From NCBI RefSeq assembly GCF_046156265.1, contig NZ_JAWDIR010000001.1, positions 62,001 through 126,000 of the forward strand: a stretch of 64,000 nucleotides of DNA, in the 5' to 3' direction. Position 1 is the stretch's first letter; each line of letters begins with the position of its first letter. The notes beneath the pieces were generated by a model. That model did no database searches and was not told the DNA's origin. It worked only from the letters and a program-made list of their open reading frames with translations. Both the position numbers and the translations under genes were made by a program. Positions 25,787-33,051 of the stretch are shown here, piece after piece. This stretch comes from CAMDHY01 sp046156265 (lineage in GTDB: Bacteria > Pseudomonadota > Alphaproteobacteria > Rhizobiales > Segnochrobactraceae).

Positions 25787-27328
25787 ATGGCGAAGGGTGG
25801 CAAGGCGGACGCGGCGGAGGTCGGACCGGACGAGCGCGCGGGCGCCGCCGGGCACGCCCGCCCGGTGCCGCGCGCCCCGCGCGGCTTCGTCGATCGCGGC
25901 CCGGCGGAGATCGCCGCCACCGACCGCCTGCTCGCGGCGATCAAGGAGAGCTACGCGCTCTACGGCTTCGAGCCGGTGGAGACGCCGCTCGTCGAGTACG
26001 CCGACGCGCTGGGAAAATTCCTGCCCGACCAGGACCGGCCGAACGAGGGCGTCTTCGCCTTCCAGGACGACGACGAGCAGTGGCTGTCGCTGCGCTACGA
26101 CCTGACCGCGCCGCTCGCCCGCTACGTGGCGGAAAACTGGGAAAAGCTTGCCAAGCCCTACCGCAGCTACCGCGTCGGCTGGGTGTTCCGCAACGAGAAG
26201 CCGGGACCGGGGCGGTTCCGCCAGTTCATGCAGTTCGATGCGGACACGGTCGGCACCGCGAGCGTCGCGGCGGACGCCGAGATCTGCATGATGGCCGCCG
26301 ACACGCTGGAGCGCCTCGGAATCCCGCGCGGCGACTATGTGATCAAGGTCAACAACCGCAAGATCCTCGACGGTATGATGGAGGCGATCGGCCTCGCCGG
26401 AGAGGAGAACGGCAACCGCCGGCTCGTGGTGCTCAGGGCGATCGACAAGCTCGACCGCCTCGGGGCCGAGGGAGTCAAAGCCTTGCTCGGCGACGGGCGG
26501 CTCGACGAGAGCGGCGCCTTTACCCCGGGCGCGCAGCTCGCCCCCGGCGCGGCCGAGCGCATCCTCGCCTTCGTCGCCGCCGGCAGGACCACCGCCGCCG
26601 AGACCCTTGCCGCCCTGGTCGCCCTCGTCGAAGGCACCGACCTCGGCCGGCAAGGTGTCGCGGAGCTCTCGGACATCGCGGCCCTCGTCGACGCCGCCGG
26701 CTATACCGGCCGTGTCCGCATCGATCCCTCCGTCGTGCGCGGGCTCGAGTACTACACCGGCCCGGTCTTCGAGGCGGAGCTCACCTTCGAGGTGACCGGC
26801 GAGGACGGCAAGCCGGTGCGCTTCGGCTCGGTCGGCGGCGGCGGGCGCTATGACGGGCTGGTCGGCCGCTTCCGCGGCGAGGACGTCCCGGCGACCGGCT
26901 TCTCCGTCGGCGTCTCCCGGCTCGCCGCCGCGCTCGCGGCCCGCCGTGGCGACGCGGCGTCTGAGGGCACCGGCCCGGTCGTGATCCTCGTGCTGGACCG
27001 CGACCCGGCGGCGATGGCGAGCTACCAGACGATCGCCGCCGAACTGCGCGGCGCCGGCATCGCGGCCGAGATCTATCTCGGCTCCTCCGGCATGAAGCCG
27101 CAGATGAAGTACGCCGACCGGCGCAACGCGCCCTGCGTCGTCATCCAGGGCTCGAACGAGCGCGAGGCCGGAACGCTGGAGATCAAGGACCTCGTCGAGG
27201 GTGCCAAGCGCGCCGCGGCGATCAAGGACAACAAGGCCTGGCGCGAAGAGCGCCCGGCGCAGCAGACCGTGGCGCGCACCGACCTCGTGCCCGCCGTCCG
27301 CGACCTCCTCGCCCGCTACGGCCGGTGA
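25787..27328 (+). CDS. hisS: Histidyl-tRNA synthetase
   Basis: 513 residues from ATG 25787. Class II core: motif 2 (YRVGWVFRNEKPGPGRFRQF), the HisRS-specific GLEYYTGPVFEAEL motif, motif 3 (ATGFSVGVSRLAAAL) and a C-terminal anticodon-binding domain (about 415-510). The N-terminal leader (about 1-35) is charged and not conserved. Reading from 25673 would add 38 more unconserved residues, so 25787 is preferred. It charges tRNA-His, in an operon-like run with hisZ (94-bp gap) and hisG, a grouping found in several alphaproteobacteria. Confidence 0.95.
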   Translation: MAKGGKADAAEVGPDERAGAAGHARPVPRAPRGFVDRGPAEIAATDRLLAAIKESYALYGFEPVETPLVEYADALGKFLPDQDRPNEGVFAFQDDDEQWLSLRYDLTAPLARYVAENWEKLAKPYRSYRVGWVFRNEKPGPGRFRQFMQFDADTVGTASVAADAEICMMAADTLERLGIPRGDYVIKVNNRKILDGMMEAIGLAGEENGNRRLVVLRAIDKLDRLGAEGVKALLGDGRLDESGAFTPGAQLAPGAAERILAFVAAGRTTAAETLAALVALVEGTDLGRQGVAELSDIAALVDAAGYTGRVRIDPSVVRGLEYYTGPVFEAELTFEVTGEDGKPVRFGSVGGGGRYDGLVGRFRGEDVPATGFSVGVSRLAAALAARRGDAASEGTGPVVILVLDRDPAAMASYQTIAAELRGAGIAAEIYLGSSGMKPQMKYADRRNAPCVVIQGSNEREAGTLEIKDLVEGAKRAAAIKDNKAWREERPAQQTVARTDLVPAVRDLLARYGR

Positions 27329-27370
27329 CGGCGATGGCGAGCGTCGTCTTCGCGGCCGCCCCCCCTCCCT

Positions 27371-27395
27371 ACCCTCCCCCGCGAGGGGGGAGGGT
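27371..27395. repeat. Palindromic hairpin in the hisS-hisZ gap
   Basis: 10-bp perfect arms ACCCTCCCCC (27371-27380) and GGGGGAGGGT (27386-27395), loop GCGAG. This C/G-run palindrome with a CGCGAG centre is of the type found many times in alphaproteobacterial genomes. It lies 27 bp before the hisZ start and might attenuate or stabilise the transcript. Confidence 0.7.
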
Positions 27396-27421
27396 TCGCG
27401 TCGTGCTTGGGGGACAGTGAC

Positions 27422-28573
27422 ATGGCGCCGACGGCTGCAATCGGGGTGCTCGAGGCGGATGCGCGGCTGGCGAGGCTGCGCGGGCTGCTGGAGGCCGCCG
27501 GCCACGCCTTCGTCGAGCCGGCGGTGCTGCAGCCGGTCGAGCCGTTCGTCGACCTTGCCGGCGAGGACCTGCGCCGGCGGCTGTTCCTGACGAGCGCCGC
27601 CGACGGGCGCGAGCTCTGCCTGCGGCCCGACTACACGATCCCCGTCTGCCGCCTGCACCTCGACACAGGGTCTGCCGGGCGGCAGGCGCGCTACGCCTAT
27701 CTCGGGCCGGTGTTCCGCCAGCGCCCGCAGGGGCCGAGCGAGTTCCTGCAGGCCGGCGCCGAATGGCTCGGCCATGCCGACGAGGAGGCGACCGACGCCG
27801 AGGCCCTGGCGCGGGCGCTGGAGGCGGCGGCCGTGCTCGGCCTCGACCGGCCGACGGTGCGGATCGGCGACGAGGCGCTGTTTGCCGCCGTCGTCGGTGC
27901 CCTCGACCTCTCCGACGCGTGGCGGCGGCGGCTGACGTCGCTGTTCGGCGACGGCCCGCGCCTCACGGCCGCCCTCGACCGGCTCGACGGCACGGCGGCG
28001 CCGGAGCGGGCGGCGGTCGCCGGCGCGCTGGCATTCGCCGAGCCCGAGACGGCGCGCGCGCTCGTCGAGGACATGCTGTCGATCGCCGGGCTCTCCACCG
28101 TCGGCGGCCGCGGCGCCGGCGAGATCGCCGAGCGGCTGGCCGAGCAGGCGGCGTTTGCCGCCGGCGCCCGGCCGGCACCGGAAGCCGCCGCCGTGATCCG
28201 CCGCTATCTCGCCATCGCCGCGCCAGCTGACGCCGCCGGCGATGCGGTCGCCGCGTTCGCCCGCGACGCCGGCAGCGGTGTTTCGGCCGCGCTCGCCGCG
28301 GCGCTCGACGCCTTCCGCCGCCGCCTCGACCTGCTCGCCGAGCGAGGCGTCGCGGCGGCCGGGCTCGGCTTCGAGGCCGCCTTCGGCCGGCCGCTCGACT
28401 ACTACACGGGCTTCATGTTCGAGCTCTACGACCCGGCCCGGCCGGACGGCGCGCAGGTGGTCGGCGGCGGCCGCTACGACCGCATGCTGACGCTGCTCGG
28501 CGCCGAGGCGCCGGTGCCGGCGGTCGGCTTCTCGGTCTGGCTCGACCGGCTCGGCTTCGGGGGGCGGGCATGA
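27422..28573 (+). CDS. hisZ: ATP phosphoribosyltransferase regulatory subunit HisZ
   Basis: 383 residues from ATG 27422, preceded by GGGGG. A catalytically inactive HisRS-like paralogue (CLRPDYTIPVCRLH, RYAYLGPVFRQRP, and the HisRS-A-like LDYYTGFMFELYD and GGGRYDRML). It lacks the anticodon-binding domain. It forms a hetero-octamer with HisG and carries histidine feedback regulation. Its stop overlaps the hisG start (ATGA), so the two subunits are translationally coupled. Confidence 0.93.
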   Translation: MAPTAAIGVLEADARLARLRGLLEAAGHAFVEPAVLQPVEPFVDLAGEDLRRRLFLTSAADGRELCLRPDYTIPVCRLHLDTGSAGRQARYAYLGPVFRQRPQGPSEFLQAGAEWLGHADEEATDAEALARALEAAAVLGLDRPTVRIGDEALFAAVVGALDLSDAWRRRLTSLFGDGPRLTAALDRLDGTAAPERAAVAGALAFAEPETARALVEDMLSIAGLSTVGGRGAGEIAERLAEQAAFAAGARPAPEAAAVIRRYLAIAAPADAAGDAVAAFARDAGSGVSAALAAALDAFRRRLDLLAERGVAAAGLGFEAAFGRPLDYYTGFMFELYDPARPDGAQVVGGGRYDRMLTLLGAEAPVPAVGFSVWLDRLGFGGRA

Positions 28574-29568
28574 CCACGGAATCGGCCGGCGGGCCGCTGA
28601 TCATCGCGGTGCCCTCCAAGGGGCGCCTGCAAGAGAACACCGCCGCCTTCTTCGCCCGCGCCGGCCTGCCACTGGTGCAGGCGGGCGGCGCGCGCGGCTA
28701 CCGGGCGAAGGTCGCCGGCCTCGCCGACGCAGAGATCGCCTACCTGTCCGCCTCCGAGATCGCCCGCGAGATCGCCGGCGGCGGCGTCCACCTCGGCATC
28801 ACCGGCCTCGACCTCGTCCACGAGACGATCGCCGAGCCGGCGGCGCGCGACCGGCTCGTCCACCTCGTCGTGCCGCTCGGCTTCGGCCACGCCGATGTCG
28901 TCGTGGCGGTGCCGAAGGCGTGGCTCGACGTGCGCGGCATGGCCGATCTCGCCGACGTCGCGGCCGACTTCCGCGCCCGCCACGGCCGGCGGCTCAGGGT
29001 CGCCACCAAGTACGTGCACCTGACGCGGTCGCATTTCGCCGCCCACGGCATCGTCGACTACGCCATCGTCGAGAGCGCCGGCGCCACCGAGGGCGCACCG
29101 GCGGCGGGCTCGGCCGAGTTGATCGTCGACATCACCACCACCGGCTCGACGCTTGCCGCGAACGCGCTGAAGCAGATCGAGGGCGGGACGATCCTGAAGT
29201 CGGAGGCGCACCTCGTCGCCGCCCGCCGCGCCACCTGGGCGCCGCATCAGCTGGCGGCTGCTGGCGCCATCCTCGACCGGGTGGCGGCGGAAGCGCGCGG
29301 CCGGGCGCTGAAGGCGGTCGCCGCCGTCGTCGCGAACCCCGCGGCGGTCGCGATGGAGGCGGCGGAGCGCTTCGGCTGCACGATCCCGTTCGGCAGCGAC
29401 AGCGCCGTGCTGACGCTGCACTGCCCGGCGAAGCGCGTCTACGACTGTGCGGCGTGGCTCAGGTCCGAGGCGGGTGCGGCGATGGTGACGGTGTCCGCGC
29501 TCGACGAGGTGTTCACCGCCGACAACCCGATGCTCGACCGGCTGGCGGCGGTGGTGCACGGCGGCTGA
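28570..29568 (+). CDS. hisG: ATP phosphoribosyltransferase catalytic subunit HisG
   Basis: 332 residues. It condenses ATP and PRPP, the first step of histidine synthesis, in the cytoplasm. The N-terminal half has the conserved VPSKGRLQE and LGITGLDLVHE motifs. The PRPP-binding loop is DITTTGSTLAANALK. At 332 residues it is longer than the minimal HisG of about 210-230. The extra C-terminal part (about 235-332) differs from the ACT-like regulatory domain of long HisG and probably belongs to an alphaproteobacterial subtype that still uses HisZ, encoded just upstream. The gene converges on tag. Confidence 0.93.
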   Translation: MTTESAGGPLIIAVPSKGRLQENTAAFFARAGLPLVQAGGARGYRAKVAGLADAEIAYLSASEIAREIAGGGVHLGITGLDLVHETIAEPAARDRLVHLVVPLGFGHADVVVAVPKAWLDVRGMADLADVAADFRARHGRRLRVATKYVHLTRSHFAAHGIVDYAIVESAGATEGAPAAGSAELIVDITTTGSTLAANALKQIEGGTILKSEAHLVAARRATWAPHQLAAAGAILDRVAAEARGRALKAVAAVVANPAAVAMEAAERFGCTIPFGSDSAVLTLHCPAKRVYDCAAWLRSEAGAAMVTVSALDEVFTADNPMLDRLAAVVHGG

Positions 29569-29587
29569 GCCGTCGCACCGTCTAGCC

Positions 29588-30253
29588 TCAGGTCGGCCGC
29601 ACGAAGGTGTCTCGCGCCGCCTCCACCGCCTCGCGGTCGGCGCAGCCCTCGACGTGGTCGTTGACCATGCCGACCGCCTGCATGAAGGCATAGAGCGTCG
29701 TCGGGCCGACGAACGAGAAGCCGCGGCGCTTCAGCTCTTTCGCGAGCGCGTGCGATTCCGGGCTGTCGACCATCTTGCGCAGGCTCTCCCAGTCGAAAGC
29801 CTTCGGCCGCGAGGCCGGACCGGGCTCGAACCGCCAGACGAAGGCGGCGAGCGAGCCCGTCTCCTCCTTCAGCGCCAGCACGCGACGGGCATTGTTGATC
29901 GCCGACAGGATCTTGGCGCGGTGGCGGACGATGCCGGCATCCGCGAGCAGCCGCTCGACGTCGCGCTCGTCGAAGCGGGCGACCGTCTCGGCATCGAAAT
30001 CGGCGAAGCCGGCGCGGAAGGCCGGCCGTTTGCGCAGGATCGTCAGCCACGACAGGCCCGACTGGAAGCCCTCGAGGCAGAGCTTCTCGTAGAGCCGGCG
30101 GTCGTCGGAGACCGGCCGCCCCCACTCGTCGTCGTGATAGGCGCGGTAGAGGTCGGAGCCGGCGCACCACTGGCAGCGGTGGCGGCCGTCCGGCCCGGCG
30201 ACGAGCCCGGGCGCCACCGGCACGTCGGCTTCAGGCGAAGGTACGGCAGGCAT
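29588..30253 (-). CDS. tag: DNA-3-methyladenine glycosylase I
   Basis: 221 residues from ATG 30253. It removes 3-methyladenine from DNA. Tag signatures: RCQWC and YHDDEWG at the N-terminus, LEGFQSGLSWLTIL, and FVGPTTLYAFMQAVGMVNDH followed by VEGC. The zinc-snap ligands (Cys of CQWC, His of YHDDEWG, His and Cys of NDHVEGC) are all present. In a formaldehyde-producing methylotroph an alkylation-repair enzyme fits, although it is generally common. It is convergent with hisG, with an 19-bp gap. Confidence 0.95.
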   Translation of the reverse strand: MPAVPSPEADVPVAPGLVAGPDGRHRCQWCAGSDLYRAYHDDEWGRPVSDDRRLYEKLCLEGFQSGLSWLTILRKRPAFRAGFADFDAETVARFDERDVERLLADAGIVRHRAKILSAINNARRVLALKEETGSLAAFVWRFEPGPASRPKAFDWESLRKMVDSPESHALAKELKRRGFSFVGPTTLYAFMQAVGMVNDHVEGCADREAVEAARDTFVRPT

Positions 30254-30447
30254 CGTCCGGTCTCCCTCCCCACGGTGCCGTTGCGGCCCGTCCATCGAAT
30301 CGGCCGAGCCTAGACCAAAACGGGAACGATTTCAGCTTTGCCCTGCGGCCGGAGGCAACCGGCGTGCCGGGGTGTGCGTTCGGGCGAGGTTGCCAGCACC
30401 CCCTCCGTGCGGTGTTATGGCGATCCGAAGGACGAGGCTCCCCCGTG

Positions 30448-31248
30448 ATGTTTTCCCGCGTTCGACTGTGTTGCCTCGCCCTCGTGATCACCCTTCTCGT
30501 TCCGGTCGCCGCGGTGCGCGCCGCGACGCCGACGCCCGACGAGGTCGCCAACGCCTTCACCGACGAGGAGATCATCGACGGCTTCATGCGCACGGTCTTT
30601 GGGGCGGAAGGCAATCAGGATGCCCGAAAGGACATCGTCCGCAAGTTCATGAAGCCGGTTCGCGTCGTCATCATCAACCGCGCCGTCACCGACCGGACGG
30701 CCCAGGTGGCGAAGTTCATCGCGACGCTCGACAAGGTGGTCGACAACCTGTCGATCCGCACGGTGAAGAAACAGACCGACGCCAACATGGCCATCTTCCT
30801 GGTTGACCGCAGCGGCTACCGGGCGGTCATCCGCGAGACGCTGCCCGAGGGCTTCGACACCCGCTTCATCGAATCGAGCCACTGCTCGGGCGTCACCGGC
30901 GGCAAGCGCGACGGCACGCTCGAGAGCGCCTACATCTACATTCCGACCACCGAGGGCTGGCGTAGCACCCGACACTGCATGGTCGAGGAGATCACCCAGT
31001 CGCTCGGGCCGGTGAACGACGACTGGCGGCTGCCGAATTCGATCTTCAACGACTATTCCGACGTGCCGGGCTTCGGCATCTTCGACTGGTTCATCCTCAA
31101 CACCCTCTACGACCGCCGCATCAAGCCCGGCATGAGCCCCGACGAGGTGAAGACGCTGCTGCCGGCGGTGATCGCCGACGCCCGCAAGCGCCTGAAGCGG
31201 CTGGTCGCCACCAAAGTGATCGACCCGGGCCGGAAGCCGGGGGAGTAA
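30448..31248 (+). CDS. Secreted DUF2927 protein
   Basis: 266 residues from ATG 30448. The signal peptide is LCCLALVITLLVPVAAVRAA. The DUF2927 pattern is visible in the second half: CMVEEITQSLGPVNDDW, PNSIFNDYSD, and LNTLYDRRIKPGMSPDEV. Two Cys (SSHCSG and RHCMVEE) could form a disulfide. Members are secreted or lipoprotein-like proteins of unknown role with a peptidase-like look; I cannot assign a reaction. A ligase-associated exonuclease gene follows 12 bp downstream. Confidence 0.8.
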   Translation: MFSRVRLCCLALVITLLVPVAAVRAATPTPDEVANAFTDEEIIDGFMRTVFGAEGNQDARKDIVRKFMKPVRVVIINRAVTDRTAQVAKFIATLDKVVDNLSIRTVKKQTDANMAIFLVDRSGYRAVIRETLPEGFDTRFIESSHCSGVTGGKRDGTLESAYIYIPTTEGWRSTRHCMVEEITQSLGPVNDDWRLPNSIFNDYSDVPGFGIFDWFILNTLYDRRIKPGMSPDEVKTLLPAVIADARKRLKRLVATKVIDPGRKPGE

Positions 31249-31260
31249 GGCGGCCTTTCC

Positions 31261-32298
31261 ATGCGCGCCGAGGACATCCTCGTGCCGACGCCGGCGGGCC
31301 TCTGGAGCCCGGCGGCCGAGGTCCACATCGATCCGGTGCGGCCGGTTCCGCGGGCACTGATCACCCACGGCCACTCCGATCACGCCCGTGCCGGCCACGG
31401 CGCCGTGCTCGCCACCGCCGATACGCTCGCCATCATGGCCGCCCGCTACGGGGCGGACTTCGCCGGCACGACGCAGGCCGTCGGCTATGGCGAGACGGGC
31501 CGGATCGGCGGCGCCGCCGTCACGTTCTTCCCCGCCGGCCACTGTCTCGGCTCGGCGCAGATCCTGCTCGAGGCCGGCGGCCAGCGCGTCGTCGTCTCGG
31601 GCGACTACAAGCGCGAGCGCGACCCGACGTGCGCGCCGTTTGAGCTGGTGCGCTGCGACGTCTTCGTCACCGAGGCGACGTTCGGCCTGCCCGTGTTCCG
31701 CTTTCCGCCGGCGGCGGACGAGATCGCCAAGCTGCTTGGCTCGCTCGCGCTCTTTCCCGACCGCACCCACATGCTCGGCGCCTACTCGCTCGGCAAGGCG
31801 CAGCGGCTGATCGCGCTTCTGCGCGAAGCCGGCTACGACCGGCCGATCCACCTGCACGGCGCCATGGTGGCGCTCTGCCGGCTCTATGAGGAGCGCGGCG
31901 TGCCGCTCGGCCCGCTCGCGCCGGTGGAGGGGCGCGCGCGTGCGGCGCTGCCGGGTGAGATCGTGCTCTGCCCGCCGTCGACGCTCGGCGACCGCTGGTC
32001 GCGCCGCTTCGCCGACCCCGTGTCGAGCTTCGCCTCCGGCTGGATGCGCGTGCGCGCCCGCGCCCGCCAGCGCGGCGTCGAGCTGCCGCTCGTCGTCTCC
32101 GACCACGCCGACTGGGAGGACCTCTGCACCACCGTCGCCGAGACGGGTGCATCGGAGATCTGGGTCACCCACGGCGAGGAGGACGCCCTCGTCCACTGGT
32201 GCCTCACCCACGGCATCGCCGCCCGCCCTCTCCGGCTGGTGGGCTATGGCGACGAGGAGGAGAGTACGGTGGCCGAAGCGGTTGCACTGGCACCATGA
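31261..32298 (+). CDS. Ligase-associated DNA exonuclease (metallo-beta-lactamase fold)
   Basis: 345 residues. The metallo-beta-lactamase/beta-CASP-type core has the motif TTHGHSDHARAGH (reads LITHGHSDHARAG), FFPAGHCLGSAQIL, VVSGDYKRERDP and VSDHADWEDL. The family is encoded beside ATP-dependent DNA ligases and is annotated as ligase-associated 3' exonuclease; it presumably cleans DNA ends before sealing. Its partner ligase is at 33048, but an mqsRA toxin-antitoxin pair has been inserted between them. The stop codon lies inside the candidate mqsRA operator palindrome. Confidence 0.9.
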   Translation: MRAEDILVPTPAGLWSPAAEVHIDPVRPVPRALITHGHSDHARAGHGAVLATADTLAIMAARYGADFAGTTQAVGYGETGRIGGAAVTFFPAGHCLGSAQILLEAGGQRVVVSGDYKRERDPTCAPFELVRCDVFVTEATFGLPVFRFPPAADEIAKLLGSLALFPDRTHMLGAYSLGKAQRLIALLREAGYDRPIHLHGAMVALCRLYEERGVPLGPLAPVEGRARAALPGEIVLCPPSTLGDRWSRRFADPVSSFASGWMRVRARARQRGVELPLVVSDHADWEDLCTTVAETGASEIWVTHGEEDALVHWCLTHGIAARPLRLVGYGDEEESTVAEAVALAP

Positions 32299-32306
32299 TG
32301 GTGCCA
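32288..32306 (+). promoter_or_regulatory. Candidate mqsRA operator/promoter palindrome
   Basis: Perfect 9-bp arms TGGCACCAT and ATGGTGCCA around a single G. It sits between a weak -35-like TTGCAC (32282-32287) and a -10-like CAAAAT (32305-32310) with 17-bp spacing. Occupancy by the antitoxin would block RNA polymerase, as MqsA does at its own palindromes in E. coli. The palindrome overlaps the exonuclease stop codon (32296-32298). Confidence 0.6.
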
Positions 32307-32326
32307 AAATTTTAGGGTAGGCAGTC

Positions 32327-32638
32327 TTGGAGAAGCGCCGGCCTTCCTACGATCTCACCCTCATCAAGGAGGTGTGTGGCGATCCGGGCCGGCTGGTGAT
32401 GACGACGACCGCGGCGCTCTCGGCACGCGCACTCGGCTTCACGACGACCGACGTCTCGACGCTCGTCCGCGGGATCGACCGGCGCATGTTCTACAAGTCG
32501 ATGACGAGCTACGCCGATGCCCGGGTCTGGCAGGACGTCTATCACGTGCCGGCGGATGGTCTGACCCTCTATGTCAAGTTCACTGCCGATGTCGTGACCG
32601 AGTTCGTGGTGCTGTCGTTCAAGGAGAAGGGTGAATGA
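32327..32638 (+). CDS. mqsR: MqsR-family toxin (mRNA interferase)
   Basis: 103 residues from TTG 32327. The start is set by alignment with E. coli MqsR, whose N-terminus MEKR is matched, and by AGGGTAGG just upstream. FYKSMTSYAD, VWQDVYHVP and VVLSFKEKGE match MqsR nearly residue for residue, including the YKSMT-Y and SFKEK elements of the RelE-like ribonuclease fold. The toxin cleaves mRNA, in E. coli preferentially at GCU. The order toxin-antitoxin is reversed from most type II systems, as in E. coli mqsRA. The stop overlaps the antitoxin start (ATGA). Confidence 0.93.
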   Translation: MEKRRPSYDLTLIKEVCGDPGRLVMTTTAALSARALGFTTTDVSTLVRGIDRRMFYKSMTSYADARVWQDVYHVPADGLTLYVKFTADVVTEFVVLSFKEKGE

Positions 32639-33051
32639 CCGACACCGTGAGGCTTCACCCCGAAACCGGTGCCACGCTCACCCGCGGCGTCCGGCGCACC
32701 CCCGTTGAGTATCGTCACGGCTCCGTCACCGTTGATCTGCCCGGCTGGTACCCCGACGGCGATGGTGACGGCCTGCACGATGTCACCGACATGCGGCTGC
32801 TCGACCGTGCCCTCAACCGCCTCAAGGCGGAGGCGGAAGGACTTCCGACGGCCGAGGACATCCGGCGGATCCGGCGACGCCTGCGCCTCTCGCAGCGGCG
32901 TGCCGGCGAACTCCTCGGGGGCGGGCCGCGCGCATTCCAGAAATACGAAGCCGGCGACGTTCTCGTCAGCCGACCTATGGCGAACCTGCTGAAGCTGCTC
33001 GATTCAGAGCCGAGCCTGCTCGCCCGGCTTGGCGACCAGCGCGCCGCATGA
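32635..33051 (+). CDS. mqsA: MqsA-family antitoxin lacking the zinc-binding cysteines
   Basis: 138 residues. The C-terminal HTH-Xre domain (about 70-125) is MqsA-like: IRRIRRRLRLSQRRAGELLG, then RAFQKYEAGDVLVSRP and LLKLLDSEPSLL. The N-terminal domain keeps the MqsA length and the PVEYRHGSVTVDLPGWYP pattern. The four Cys that bind zinc in E. coli MqsA are absent, and a GDGDG loop stands where the second Cys pair should be. Toxin neutralisation must therefore use a metal-free, or perhaps acidic-loop metal-binding, N-terminal fold. It binds DNA to repress the operon. Its stop overlaps the DNA ligase start (ATGA). Confidence 0.9.
   Translation: MTDTVRLHPETGATLTRGVRRTPVEYRHGSVTVDLPGWYPDGDGDGLHDVTDMRLLDRALNRLKAEAEGLPTAEDIRRIRRRLRLSQRRAGELLGGGPRAFQKYEAGDVLVSRPMANLLKLLDSEPSLLARLGDQRAA

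Noticed and set aside
25280..27775. Antisense open frame of 831 codons opposite hisS
   Set aside because: Composition is shadow-like; hisS is clearly coding on the other strand.
30415..32307. Antisense open frame of 630 codons opposite the DUF2927 and exonuclease genes
   Set aside because: Shadow of two genes with recognisable motifs on the plus strand.
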